Below the pieces are notes generated by a model. The model was not told the DNA's origin. It did no database searches and saw nothing but the letters and a program-made list of their open reading frames with translations. A stretch of 64,000 bases of DNA from Gallionella sp. Its GTDB lineage: Bacteria; Pseudomonadota; Gammaproteobacteria; Burkholderiales; Gallionellaceae. Shown here in pieces: positions 35,177 to 42,832 of the stretch (the first letter of the stretch is position 1; the number at the start of each line of letters is the position of its first letter). A program made the position numbers and the translations under genes. The DNA lies in assembly GCA_023259035.1 (NCBI GenBank), contig JAHFRA010000008.1:42309-106308 (forward strand). The letters run 5' to 3'.

Positions 35177-35503
35177 TCACATCTCACCGTAAGCAAGCTG
35201 CAAGCGTTGCTCCTGACGATTGCTTTGCATAATGCGTTGCAACTGCCCCATCCACGTTTGGGTGTGGTTGCGTATTTCGGCATCATCCGCCAGGATTTTC
35301 TTGATGAGTTGAATCTTGCGTTGCCGGGCGGATTCGTCGAGCACGGCGGTTGTATCCATTGGTTTTATGACCGAAACTTGTTGGCTGCATTGTTTTTCTA
35401 TATCAACCAGCTTGTCCCATTCGCCATGCATGGCCGCATCGCGCATTTGCCCGGTCAGGGCAGACAGCGACTCGTAATTTGTGATGACTTCAGATGCATT
35501 CAT
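35177..35503 (-). CDS. fliT: FliT, filament-cap chaperone
   Basis: Chaperone for FliD, and in enterics a modulator of flagellar transcription. The 108 residues are helical: YESLSALTGQMRDAAMHGEW with DKLVDIEKQCSQQV, then RQRKIQLIKKILADDAEIRN. The family-wide helical hairpin and the position directly behind fliS support the name; sequence conservation in this family is low. Confidence 0.85.
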   Translation of the reverse strand: MNASEVITNYESLSALTGQMRDAAMHGEWDKLVDIEKQCSQQVSVIKPMDTTAVLDESARQRKIQLIKKILADDAEIRNHTQTWMGQLQRIMQSNRQEQRLQLAYGEM

Positions 35504-35507
35504 TTAC

Positions 35508-35963
35508 TTACCTTTTTCCATAAACCAGGGGATCGGCGACAGGTTTAACTGGTTGCACCGGTTGTGCGGTAGCTGCGGCACTGGGCCGAATGCTTTCCCA
35601 TGCCCCTTTCAAATCGGCTAACAGGCGCGCTACTTCATCCAGAGCAGCCATATCGTTTTTCAGGTTGGCATGGATCAGGCGCAAGCACATATATTCGTAC
35701 AACGAGGATAAATTTTGCGCCAATGGGCCGCCGACATTCTTGTCCAGGCTGGCGTTCAGGCCTTCATCAATGATGTTGATGGCTTTCGAAATTGCCACAC
35801 CCTTGGCGGGAATATCATTGCGCATAATGCCGTTCTTGGCATTGGCAATTGCCAGCAACGCACCTTGATAGAGCATCGCTATCAACTTGTGCGGATCGGC
35901 TAATGCAACACCTGAATCGACTCCAACTTTCGCATAGGCTTTGCTAGCTGTGGTTGCGTTCAT
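35508..35963 (-). CDS. fliS: FliS, flagellin export chaperone
   Basis: Binds the C-terminus of flagellin and prevents premature polymerisation. The ATG at 35963 (MNATTASKAYAKVGVDSGV) has AGGA upstream; 151 residues. Family segments are DPHKLIAMLYQGALLAIANA, ISKAINIIDEGLNASLDKNVGG (split by a short gap) and LSSLYEYMCLRLIHANLKND. It lies between fliD and fliT in the normal order. Confidence 0.96.
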   Translation of the reverse strand: MNATTASKAYAKVGVDSGVALADPHKLIAMLYQGALLAIANAKNGIMRNDIPAKGVAISKAINIIDEGLNASLDKNVGGPLAQNLSSLYEYMCLRLIHANLKNDMAALDEVARLLADLKGAWESIRPSAAATAQPVQPVKPVADPLVYGKR

Positions 35964-35978
35964 GATCACTTTCCTGGA

Positions 35979-37376
35979 TTAAAGTCGGGCAAGTTGTTGT
36001 GTGAGATAAGTGCTGGTATTGTTCATGCTGGTCAGCATACCATCCAGCGCGGAAAACTGGGTGCGATAGCGTTTTTCAATACCTACCATTCGCGTTTCCA
36101 AGGTGCTGCGCTGAGCGCTGATATTTTTAATGGACTGATTGAAGCCATTGGTTTTATTGGTAATTATACCGTCAATAGCAAGAGTTCTAGTTGCCCAAGC
36201 GTCAAATTGTGTGGCGTAGCCACCAGTGGCAGAATTAACAACAGTGGCAGAATTAAACAGATGGGCAACATCACTGAAATTGGTGGACATGGCGCTACTC
36301 AGCTTGGCGCTATCGAGTTTTAGTGTTCCATCTGCTTGCGAGCTGACACCAACTTCAAAAAGTTGGGTCATGGTGCCACCGCTTACTGCTGCGCTGGCAA
36401 TGCTGCGCAGTTGCGCCTGAATGGTGCGTATTGAGGAATCTCCGGCCAAAGCCGCCGTGGAGCTGTAAGCAGAAGAATTTTTCAGTGCGGTATACATATC
36501 GTTATATGCTTTGACAAAGGCAGTTACCGCACTCGTAACTGCTGTGGAATCGCGTGTTACCGTCAAAGTGGCGGGTGTGGCCTCCTTGCTCAGCGTGAGT
36601 GTGACCCCCTGGATGGCATCGGTGACGGTATTGGAAGCTTTGCTAATCTGGACGCCGTTTACTGTGAAGTTGGCATTCTGGGCAGCAACGGTCTGAGTCA
36701 TCGGGACAGCTGGGGTGGGAACGTTTGCGGTGGGATTGTATGCCAACAAGTCGTTTATGGCGGCATCCCCACCTGCCTGGATGGTGATGCTGTTGATAGC
36801 GTTGCTCACGCCAGAGGCATTCGCAGACAAGGCGAGACGATAGGGTGTCAAGGCGTTACCATCGTTGACGATGGTCGCCGTCACGCCAATATTGGCGGCA
36901 TTGATCGCGGTGCGTACGTCTTGCAGCGTAGCACCTGCTGCGATCGGAATGTTCGTGCTGGTTGTACCTACAACAAATGTAACCGTTGACGTTCCAGTGG
37001 CGATAGCGCTGGTATCGCTGGCTTGTCCGGCAGCGGCCAGCTTGTTCGCTTGCGCCAGCGTGGTGACGTTAAGCGAATATGTGCCTGCAACCGCAGTGCT
37101 GTCGGCGGAAGCGGAAAATGCGGTCGTGTCGGAAGACGTTGCCTTGAATGCGAGCAAGCTGCTCGAACTTGAGCTGCCCAAACTTTGTACGGCAGTTTGA
37201 AAATTTGACACCTGGCTCTTGATCAGGCCCAAAGCGGTAAGCTTCGCGTTGTAGCTTGCTTCCTTGGTGTTGAGCTTGGTGATCGGTTGACGCTCGACAG
37301 TCATCAACTGGCTGACGATGCTGTTAACGTCAATATTGGTTGACGTGGTTGCCGATGTAGCCGCAGTGGTTGCCAT
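35979..37376 (-). CDS. fliD: FliD, filament cap protein
   Basis: Cap at the filament tip that directs flagellin assembly. The 465 residues have the N-terminal coiled segment (NSIVSQLMTVERQPITKLNT), a variable Ala/Thr-rich middle, and the C-terminal helices (NISAQRSTLETRMVGIEKRY then FSALDGMLTSMNNTSTYLTQ). Length is typical. AAAGAGA lies before the ATG. Probably read with fliS and fliT. Confidence 0.96.
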   Translation of the reverse strand: MATTAATSATTSTNIDVNSIVSQLMTVERQPITKLNTKEASYNAKLTALGLIKSQVSNFQTAVQSLGSSSSSSLLAFKATSSDTTAFSASADSTAVAGTYSLNVTTLAQANKLAAAGQASDTSAIATGTSTVTFVVGTTSTNIPIAAGATLQDVRTAINAANIGVTATIVNDGNALTPYRLALSANASGVSNAINSITIQAGGDAAINDLLAYNPTANVPTPAVPMTQTVAAQNANFTVNGVQISKASNTVTDAIQGVTLTLSKEATPATLTVTRDSTAVTSAVTAFVKAYNDMYTALKNSSAYSSTAALAGDSSIRTIQAQLRSIASAAVSGGTMTQLFEVGVSSQADGTLKLDSAKLSSAMSTNFSDVAHLFNSATVVNSATGGYATQFDAWATRTLAIDGIITNKTNGFNQSIKNISAQRSTLETRMVGIEKRYRTQFSALDGMLTSMNNTSTYLTQQLARL

Positions 37377-37473
37377 GATCTGTCTCTTTAAGTATCTCGT
37401 ATGCGAATCGCTACAAAACCTGTCTCAACTATACTGAGCTCCTGCAATAATCCAACACTCGATTAGGACGGGA

Positions 37474-37863
37474 TTAAGCCTCTTGTTTCAGCAACAAGCC
37501 TTGCTGTATCTGGTCTATTGAACGCGAAATCGCCAGCATTTCTTCCGACGGAAATTGACGAACAACGGTGCCAGTTTCCGTATCCACCAGTTTGACAATC
37601 TGCCTGCTGGTAGTTTCGTCCACGCTGAACTCAAGATTCCGGTTCGATTGCTTCAGCATCTTGTTGATGCTGTCTACCGAACTCTTCAATTGTTCGGCTG
37701 AGGGTTTCTGTTCGGCCGCCGGTTTTACGGCTGTTTGCGGCAAATTAAGTAATGCACCGGGCTGGGTTTGCATGTTTGAGGTGGCAACAACAGGCGCACC
37801 ATCGCCAGAGGCCTTGGCAGGCTGCGGAGTCTGAGAAGTATTGGTTGCATTCTGGATGAGCAT
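37474..37863 (-). CDS. flaG: FlaG, filament-length-related protein
   Basis: Small flagellar protein often found between flagellin and cap genes, linked to filament length. The 129 residues have a disordered Ala/Pro/Gln-rich first half and the conserved C-terminal core (NRNLEFSVDETTSRQIVKLV followed by DTETGTVVRQFPSEEMLAIS). Position between fliC and fliD and the core motif make this sound. Confidence 0.93.
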   Translation of the reverse strand: MLIQNATNTSQTPQPAKASGDGAPVVATSNMQTQPGALLNLPQTAVKPAAEQKPSAEQLKSSVDSINKMLKQSNRNLEFSVDETTSRQIVKLVDTETGTVVRQFPSEEMLAISRSIDQIQQGLLLKQEA

Positions 37864-37885
37864 TTTGCCTCTCCTTTTATTTCAA

Positions 37886-37913
37886 AATCCCGACCGGAAA
37901 ACCGGCCGGGATT
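37886..37913 (-). terminator. Rho-independent terminator after fliC
   Basis: GC-rich hairpin AATCCCG-a-CCGG, loop AAAA, CCGG-c-CGGGATT, with one internal mismatch. On the minus strand it is followed by a short T-rich stretch. It stands 25 bases past the fliC stop, where strong flagellin mRNA should end, so flaG and fliD depend on read-through or their own promoter. Confidence 0.8.
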
Positions 37914-37938
37914 ATTTTACACTACCATATTGGCGAAA

Positions 37939-38751
37939 CTATTTCAAAAGGCTCAGCACAACGTTCGGCATCTGGTTCGCTTGCGCCAACATCGCTGTAC
38001 CTGCTTGTTGCAGAATTTGCCCGCGAGTCAGCGCAGCAGTTTCAGCGGCAAAGTCGGTATCCATGATGCGGCTACGAGCAGCATACTGGTTTTCAGCGGC
38101 ATTTTGCAGGTTTTGCACCGCGAATTGCATGGTGTTTTGCGCTGCACCGTAGGTACCACGATCAGTTGACACCAAAACCAGCGCAGCATCAATTGCCGTG
38201 ATTTCAGCTGTAGCCGTTGCATTGCTGGTCAGGGCGCCAGTGCCGGCGGTATAAGCGGCAGATGCGACGGTTGTGACGGTGATGGTATCGCCGGCGTTAG
38301 CGCCCACCTGGAAGGCTTGTGCGCCAGCACCTCCGGCTAGAATGGCGGTGCCGTTGAACGTGGTCGCCGTGCCGATACGGTTAATCTCGGTTTTCAGGTT
38401 TTGGTATTCGGCGTTCAGGTTGGCCAAGTCGGTTAAACCGGAAGTTGCGTTGGCACCTTGCACCGCCAATTCACGCATACGCTGCAGCATGTCGGTCATG
38501 GTGGATAACGCACCTTCAGCCGTTTGCGCCAGAGATATACCGTCATTGGCATTACGAACACCCTGATTCAGACCGCGAATCTGCGAAGTCATCCGATCAG
38601 AAATTCCCAATCCTGCCGCGTCGTCTTTGGCGCTGTTGATGCGCAGACCGGAAGACAAACGTTGCAAGGAAGTTGACAACTGAGATGCAGACATACTCAG
38701 GTTGCGCTGGGCATTCAGAGACGCGAGGTTGGTATTGATATATGCGGCCAT
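37939..38751 (-). CDS. fliC: FliC, flagellin
   Basis: Filament subunit. The 270 residues are short for a flagellin; the D0/D1 ends are complete and the outer domains are nearly absent. N-terminus: MAAYINTNLASLNAQRNLSM, then QRLSSGLRINSAKDDAAGLG. C-terminus: RSRIMDTDFAAETAALTRGQ ending AQANQMPNVVLSLLK. The central Thr/Ala-rich part (about 140-190) contains many Ser/Thr that could carry glycans made by the pse genes (inference). AAGGAG precedes the ATG, a sigma-28 promoter lies 96 bases upstream and a terminator follows. Only one flagellin gene is in this window. Confidence 0.98.
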   Translation of the reverse strand: MAAYINTNLASLNAQRNLSMSASQLSTSLQRLSSGLRINSAKDDAAGLGISDRMTSQIRGLNQGVRNANDGISLAQTAEGALSTMTDMLQRMRELAVQGANATSGLTDLANLNAEYQNLKTEINRIGTATTFNGTAILAGGAGAQAFQVGANAGDTITVTTVASAAYTAGTGALTSNATATAEITAIDAALVLVSTDRGTYGAAQNTMQFAVQNLQNAAENQYAARSRIMDTDFAAETAALTRGQILQQAGTAMLAQANQMPNVVLSLLK

Positions 38752-38846
38752 TTTAATTCTCCTTTAACTTGACTTGTTTTCTGGCTTGGTTGCCATTCAC
38801 GTTGGTTTGCTTGATATTCCATGTTCAGCAACCGCCGTTAGTGCAG

Positions 38847-38873
38847 TTATCGGTAATGGTGGGGAAAACTTTA
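38847..38873 (-). promoter_or_regulatory. Sigma-28 (FliA) promoter of fliC
   Basis: On the minus strand: TAAAGTTT, 11 bases, ACCGATAA; 15 of 16 consensus positions match at correct spacing. It leaves a leader of roughly 90 bases before the fliC ATG. Confidence 0.88.
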
Positions 38874-39083
38874 GGGGGAATTAATTTTTTTCGCGTCCCG
38901 GCGCATTAGATTGCCGGTTTTGCACTGGCGATGCGATTGAGGTTCATCCTTCTGCTCTGCGGCTTTAGCGGCAAGCGTGCGAGGCACAAGCGAAGAAACG
39001 CGAACCATGGAACGCCCGTTGTATTGCCTGTCGGCTAGAGGTTCGTCACTACCAGAAAGAGCCACGATCCATCCGTCTTTCAT
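38871..39083 (-). CDS. Possible small ORF upstream of fliC (unknown)
   Basis: A 70-residue frame beginning MKDGWIVALSGSDEPLADRQ, just downstream of the Sel1-repeat gene. It is polar and basic (DEPQSHRQCKTGNLMRRDAK). Its stop codon TAA coincides with the first bases of the fliC -35 element. There is no good ribosome site and I recognise no family. It may be chance; listed because nothing else explains 38874-39088. Confidence 0.2.
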   Translation of the reverse strand: MKDGWIVALSGSDEPLADRQYNGRSMVRVSSLVPRTLAAKAAEQKDEPQSHRQCKTGNLMRRDAKKINSP

Positions 39084-39088
39084 CCTGG

Positions 39089-41311
39089 CTATGCCGCTTT
39101 GGCATGAGTTCTCACCCACTCTTTGACCCGACGTTGTGCTTCAGTAATTTGTGGAGCAGTCATCAACGTTGCAGAATGATCCCGATTTTTTCTGGCGGCA
39201 TCATCACCATTATCCCCGGCCAGAGTGAACCACTTGTAAGCTTCAATATAATCTAATGGGACCGTCTGGGCCGTCGCGTACATCAAGCCCAGTCTGGATT
39301 GGGCGCTCGGTACGCCTTGTTCTGCCGCTTTACCAAACCAGAAAAAAGCCCGCTCGAAATTCTGTGCAATCCCGTATCCTTGGCTGTACATCAAGCCTAA
39401 GTTGTATTGCGCCTCCGCATCACCTTGCTCAGCCGCTTTGGACCACCAGAAAACAGCCTGCTCGCGACTCTCTACTCCTTCACTGCGGGCGTAGATGGAC
39501 GCCAATGTTGACTGAGCCGGGGCGAAGCCAATATCTGCTGCTTTGCGGCACCAAGCCGAAGCTTGCCGAAGATCCTGCGGGATACCGCCCCGACCACTGG
39601 CGTAAATGGTGCCAAGATTCCACTGTGCTTTTGCATCGCCTTGATCTGCTGCCTTCCGGTACCAAAAAATAGCCTGATTTAAATCCTGGACGATGCCTTT
39701 GCCGCTGGCGTACATACTCCCCAAGGCACACTGCGCCTCGACCAGCCCCTGCTCTGCCGCCCGTTTGTACCAGAAAAAAGCCTGGATAAAATCCTGTGCA
39801 ACCCCTAGTCCCTTTTCATGCATCATCGCCAGATTGCATTGAGCCGCGACATTGCCTGACTCTGCCGCTTTTAACCACCATGATACTGCCTGCTTGCTGC
39901 TCTTCCCGACGCCCTCACCACGCGAATAGGCTACGCCAAGCGCGTTTTGCGCTGCTGCAAATCCCTGTTTGGCAGACTGGCGGTACCAAGCCACCGCCTG
40001 TTCCAAATCCTTATCGACACCGCGACTGTTGGCATACAGGTCTCCCAGCACGAATTGCGCCTCAGCAAAGCCTTGATCCGCCGCTTTTTTGTACCATGAC
40101 AAGGCCAGCGGGAAGTTCCGCGCGCCACCCTCTCCGGCAGCATACTTGCGACCCAGAATGCACTGGGCTTCTGCGTCACCCTGCTCTGCGGCCTTTTGGT
40201 ACCAGGCAGTGGCGATAGGCTCGAGCCCGTTTTCACAAAGATGGCCGAGCGCCACCTGCGCTTTGGGATCTCCGCTCTCGCCGGCTTTGAAGTACCAGAA
40301 GAACCCCTGCAGAAGATCTTTTTCCACGCCCTGACCGGTGGAGTACAACCTGCCCAACGCAAATTGGGCTTCAGTATTGCCTTGCTCTGCCGCCTTGCGG
40401 TACCAGCTTACCGCCTCTGACTGGCGCCGTTTTTCGTGAGACTGTCCGAGCTTGAGTTGGGCCCTCGCATCACCCTTTTCAGCCGCTTTGCGATACCACA
40501 ACTCGGCCTGTACGGGGTCGGGCTCCACACCCGCCCCCAAGTCGTACATCAAGCCCAGATGGTATCGGGCGTCGGCATCACCTTGTTCTGCAACTTCTGC
40601 CCATCGGGATGCAGATTGCCTGCGCTCCGATGCCACAGTCTTGCTGCGGGAACGGCGCTGCCCCTGAGGAACACCCTGTGTATCAATGTTTTTCAGCGCG
40701 ATTTGTGCGGCTGCAAAATTCTGCGCGGCTGCCTTGCGATACCAGAACAACGCCATTTTCATATCCGGCGTACAACCCTGCCCACTGGCCAACATGTTTC
40801 CCAAAGCACACTGCGCTCCCGCCAAACCCTGTTCTGCCGCCTTTTGATACCAGTGCAAGGCCTGCTGAAGATCCTGCTCGATATGCTTGCCGCTGGCGTA
40901 TTCCGAGCCGAGGATCAGTTGTGCCTCGGCCAGCCCTTTTTCGGCAGCCTTGTGAAAGCAGGTAGCCGCGAGATCCGGCTGGGGAGTTGAGTAGAGTTTT
41001 CCGAGATTGAAAAGTGCCTTGGAGTGACCTTGTTCACCGGCTTTGTGGTACCACGAGAAAGCCTTCTGAATATCCCGCTTGATGCCGGCGCCGCTCGCGT
41101 ATTTGCTGCCCAATATGTACTGTGCTGCGGCCACACCGTTATCTGCAGCTTTGAGATACCAGTGCAAGGCCTGCTGAAAATCCTGAGCGACACCAACGCC
41201 GTTGGCATACATCAACCCGAGGGTGAACTGCTCCTTGGGTTGCCCCAGCTCAGCAGATATCAAGGCTTTCTTGAAGGCACGCTTTTCCTTGTCAGTGTTA
41301 TCGGCGACCAT
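39089..41311 (-). CDS. Large Sel1-repeat (TPR-like) protein
   Basis: A 740-residue protein made of about 18 Sel1-like repeats of roughly 36 residues, each with a pattern like AEAQ..LG..YA.G.GV..D..QA..WY.KAA.QG. There is no signal peptide or membrane segment, so it is probably cytoplasmic. A short Arg/Ser-rich break (GQRRSRSKTVASERRQS, near residue 215) interrupts the array. Sel1 arrays scaffold protein contacts and occur in regulators of motility, secretion and envelope growth, but no specific partner can be read here. It lies between fliC and the type I secretion genes, after an element at 41335. Confidence 0.88.
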   Translation of the reverse strand: MVADNTDKEKRAFKKALISAELGQPKEQFTLGLMYANGVGVAQDFQQALHWYLKAADNGVAAAQYILGSKYASGAGIKRDIQKAFSWYHKAGEQGHSKALFNLGKLYSTPQPDLAATCFHKAAEKGLAEAQLILGSEYASGKHIEQDLQQALHWYQKAAEQGLAGAQCALGNMLASGQGCTPDMKMALFWYRKAAAQNFAAAQIALKNIDTQGVPQGQRRSRSKTVASERRQSASRWAEVAEQGDADARYHLGLMYDLGAGVEPDPVQAELWYRKAAEKGDARAQLKLGQSHEKRRQSEAVSWYRKAAEQGNTEAQFALGRLYSTGQGVEKDLLQGFFWYFKAGESGDPKAQVALGHLCENGLEPIATAWYQKAAEQGDAEAQCILGRKYAAGEGGARNFPLALSWYKKAADQGFAEAQFVLGDLYANSRGVDKDLEQAVAWYRQSAKQGFAAAQNALGVAYSRGEGVGKSSKQAVSWWLKAAESGNVAAQCNLAMMHEKGLGVAQDFIQAFFWYKRAAEQGLVEAQCALGSMYASGKGIVQDLNQAIFWYRKAADQGDAKAQWNLGTIYASGRGGIPQDLRQASAWCRKAADIGFAPAQSTLASIYARSEGVESREQAVFWWSKAAEQGDAEAQYNLGLMYSQGYGIAQNFERAFFWFGKAAEQGVPSAQSRLGLMYATAQTVPLDYIEAYKWFTLAGDNGDDAARKNRDHSATLMTAPQITEAQRRVKEWVRTHAKAA

Positions 41312-41334
41312 AGATCATTCTCATTGCATAGAGG

Positions 41335-41387
41335 GAGCCTCTATAAATCCACATTTCTTTGGGCGAACTCTGGATTTCTAGAGGCTC
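41335..41387. repeat. Short palindrome with CCTCTA termini upstream of the Sel1 gene
   Basis: GAGCCTCTATAAATCCA (41335-41351) and TGGATTTCTAGAGGCTC (41371-41387) are near-perfect inverted repeats with a 19-base loop. It is the smallest intact member of the GGNACCTCTA-terminus family and could also act as a terminator after the HlyD gene. Confidence 0.7.
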
Positions 41388-41437
41388 TCTAGACAGAAAG
41401 CAAAAAAGCATTCCCAAGGCATTTAATCGGTGAGTTG

Positions 41438-42832
41438 TCATGGCTCGCGAAGCGATTCGTTCATTGATTTTGTGAGTGGCCACAGAATATAGGACATAAC
41501 CGAGCGCTTACCAACCAAGATCTCCGCCGTTAGAGTCATGCCTGGCAGCAGCTTCGCATGTTCCGGCATTTTTTTCAGGCGTTTGCTCAATAATTTGATC
41601 CGGCTCACATAAAATGCATCCATTCCCGATCCGGCAGTTGCTTCGCGACGGAAGGCATCTTCGCTGATGATACGCAGTTTTGCGTCAAGTGCACCGTGCT
41701 GCTGAAAAGGATAGGCATCCAGCTTGACGTGAGCCATATCACCAATCTTGATATAGCCAACATCCAGAGAATCGATCTGCACTTCGGCTTCCAGTTCGGC
41801 TCCCAGCGGAACCAGAGTGAAAAGTTTTTCGGCAGCCTGAACAACCGACCCTTGAGATAGTTTTGCTATATCAAGGACGACAGCATCGGTAGGCGAAGAC
41901 AAAACTATCAATCTGCTGCGCTTATCGGCTTTCTGCAACTGTTCGTTCACCGCGTCCCGTTCGCGCGAAACGGACAATAATTCCTCCATCATTTTTTGCC
42001 GCCATCCGGTCTCGAACGATGTCTTTTCCGCTTCAAGTGCGGCAAGTTCGCGTTTAATCTCGAGTTGTTTGTTTCTGGCCATTTCCATGCTTCGTTCAGC
42101 TTCGAGCAGCCTATCCTGCGCATCAAGGAGGCGAGCGCGTGCGGCTAATTTCTTGGCGACCAGGTCTTGCTGCATCAATTCCATTTCTTTCAGAACCTTG
42201 ACTCGCGAAGCCAGTGCCTGTTCGTCACGCTTACTGGTTTCCAGAGTCGCGCGCAAACGGCCGATCGTTTCTTCCAGTCTGCGCACTTGAGCGGTATAAC
42301 TGGCATGGCTCTCGCTGGACAAATTCGTCTGCAACTGACTGTCCGCATCCGTACCGGCAGATTTCTCGGGTTTGTTACCCGAAAGCGCTGAATCCAATCG
42401 CTGCATCTGGTTGTCGAGACTGTGGAGGCGCGTTCGCAGTTGCGCTTCGTCAGCTTCGGTGAAAGTCGGATCCAGGGTTGCCAGACGTTCGCCTTTTTTG
42501 ACGACTTGACCGTTACGGACATCGATGCTCTGAATGATCGAGGTCTCCAGAGGTTGAACGATAAGGTTCGGCAGGGGCGTCACGAGGCGGCCATGTGCCA
42601 CGACAATCAGGTCGACATCGGAGAAAGTTGCCCACAGCAGGAAACAGACGAACGCCGCCGCTAAAACATGCAGCGTAACGCGCGCTGAAAGCGGAAGAGG
42701 GTTGCGCTCGATTTCGTCTGCATCAGGCAGGAAGTCGATTGCCGTAGTCTCAGACGGCTTCCCCGCCGGACCGAAAATAACCAGCTTGGCTTTCGCCAAC
42801 AGGCTTAGAGATGACTTGTTTGCTGGTTCCAT
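41438..42832 (-). CDS. HlyD-family type I secretion membrane fusion protein
   Basis: Periplasmic adaptor of a type I exporter. From the ATG at 42832 it has 464 residues; the frame can extend to a TTG at 42853. A single membrane helix lies near 50-75 (LHVLAAAFVCFLLWATF). Then comes a lipoyl-like half-motif (PLETSIIQSIDVRNGQVVKKGERLATLDP), a long coiled coil (about 130-300) and the C-terminal barrel with the HlyD-type DAYPFQQHGALDAKL. Its start overlaps the ABC gene end by 28 bases. The architecture resembles RTX-toxin and large-adhesin exporters. Confidence 0.93.
   Translation of the reverse strand: MEPANKSSLSLLAKAKLVIFGPAGKPSETTAIDFLPDADEIERNPLPLSARVTLHVLAAAFVCFLLWATFSDVDLIVVAHGRLVTPLPNLIVQPLETSIIQSIDVRNGQVVKKGERLATLDPTFTEADEAQLRTRLHSLDNQMQRLDSALSGNKPEKSAGTDADSQLQTNLSSESHASYTAQVRRLEETIGRLRATLETSKRDEQALASRVKVLKEMELMQQDLVAKKLAARARLLDAQDRLLEAERSMEMARNKQLEIKRELAALEAEKTSFETGWRQKMMEELLSVSRERDAVNEQLQKADKRSRLIVLSSPTDAVVLDIAKLSQGSVVQAAEKLFTLVPLGAELEAEVQIDSLDVGYIKIGDMAHVKLDAYPFQQHGALDAKLRIISEDAFRREATAGSGMDAFYVSRIKLLSKRLKKMPEHAKLLPGMTLTAEILVGKRSVMSYILWPLTKSMNESLREP

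Noticed and set aside
41299..41311. GCCGATAA at the start of the Sel1 gene as a sigma-28 -10
   Set aside because: No TAAA at the needed distance, and the bases are explained as the codons for VADN.
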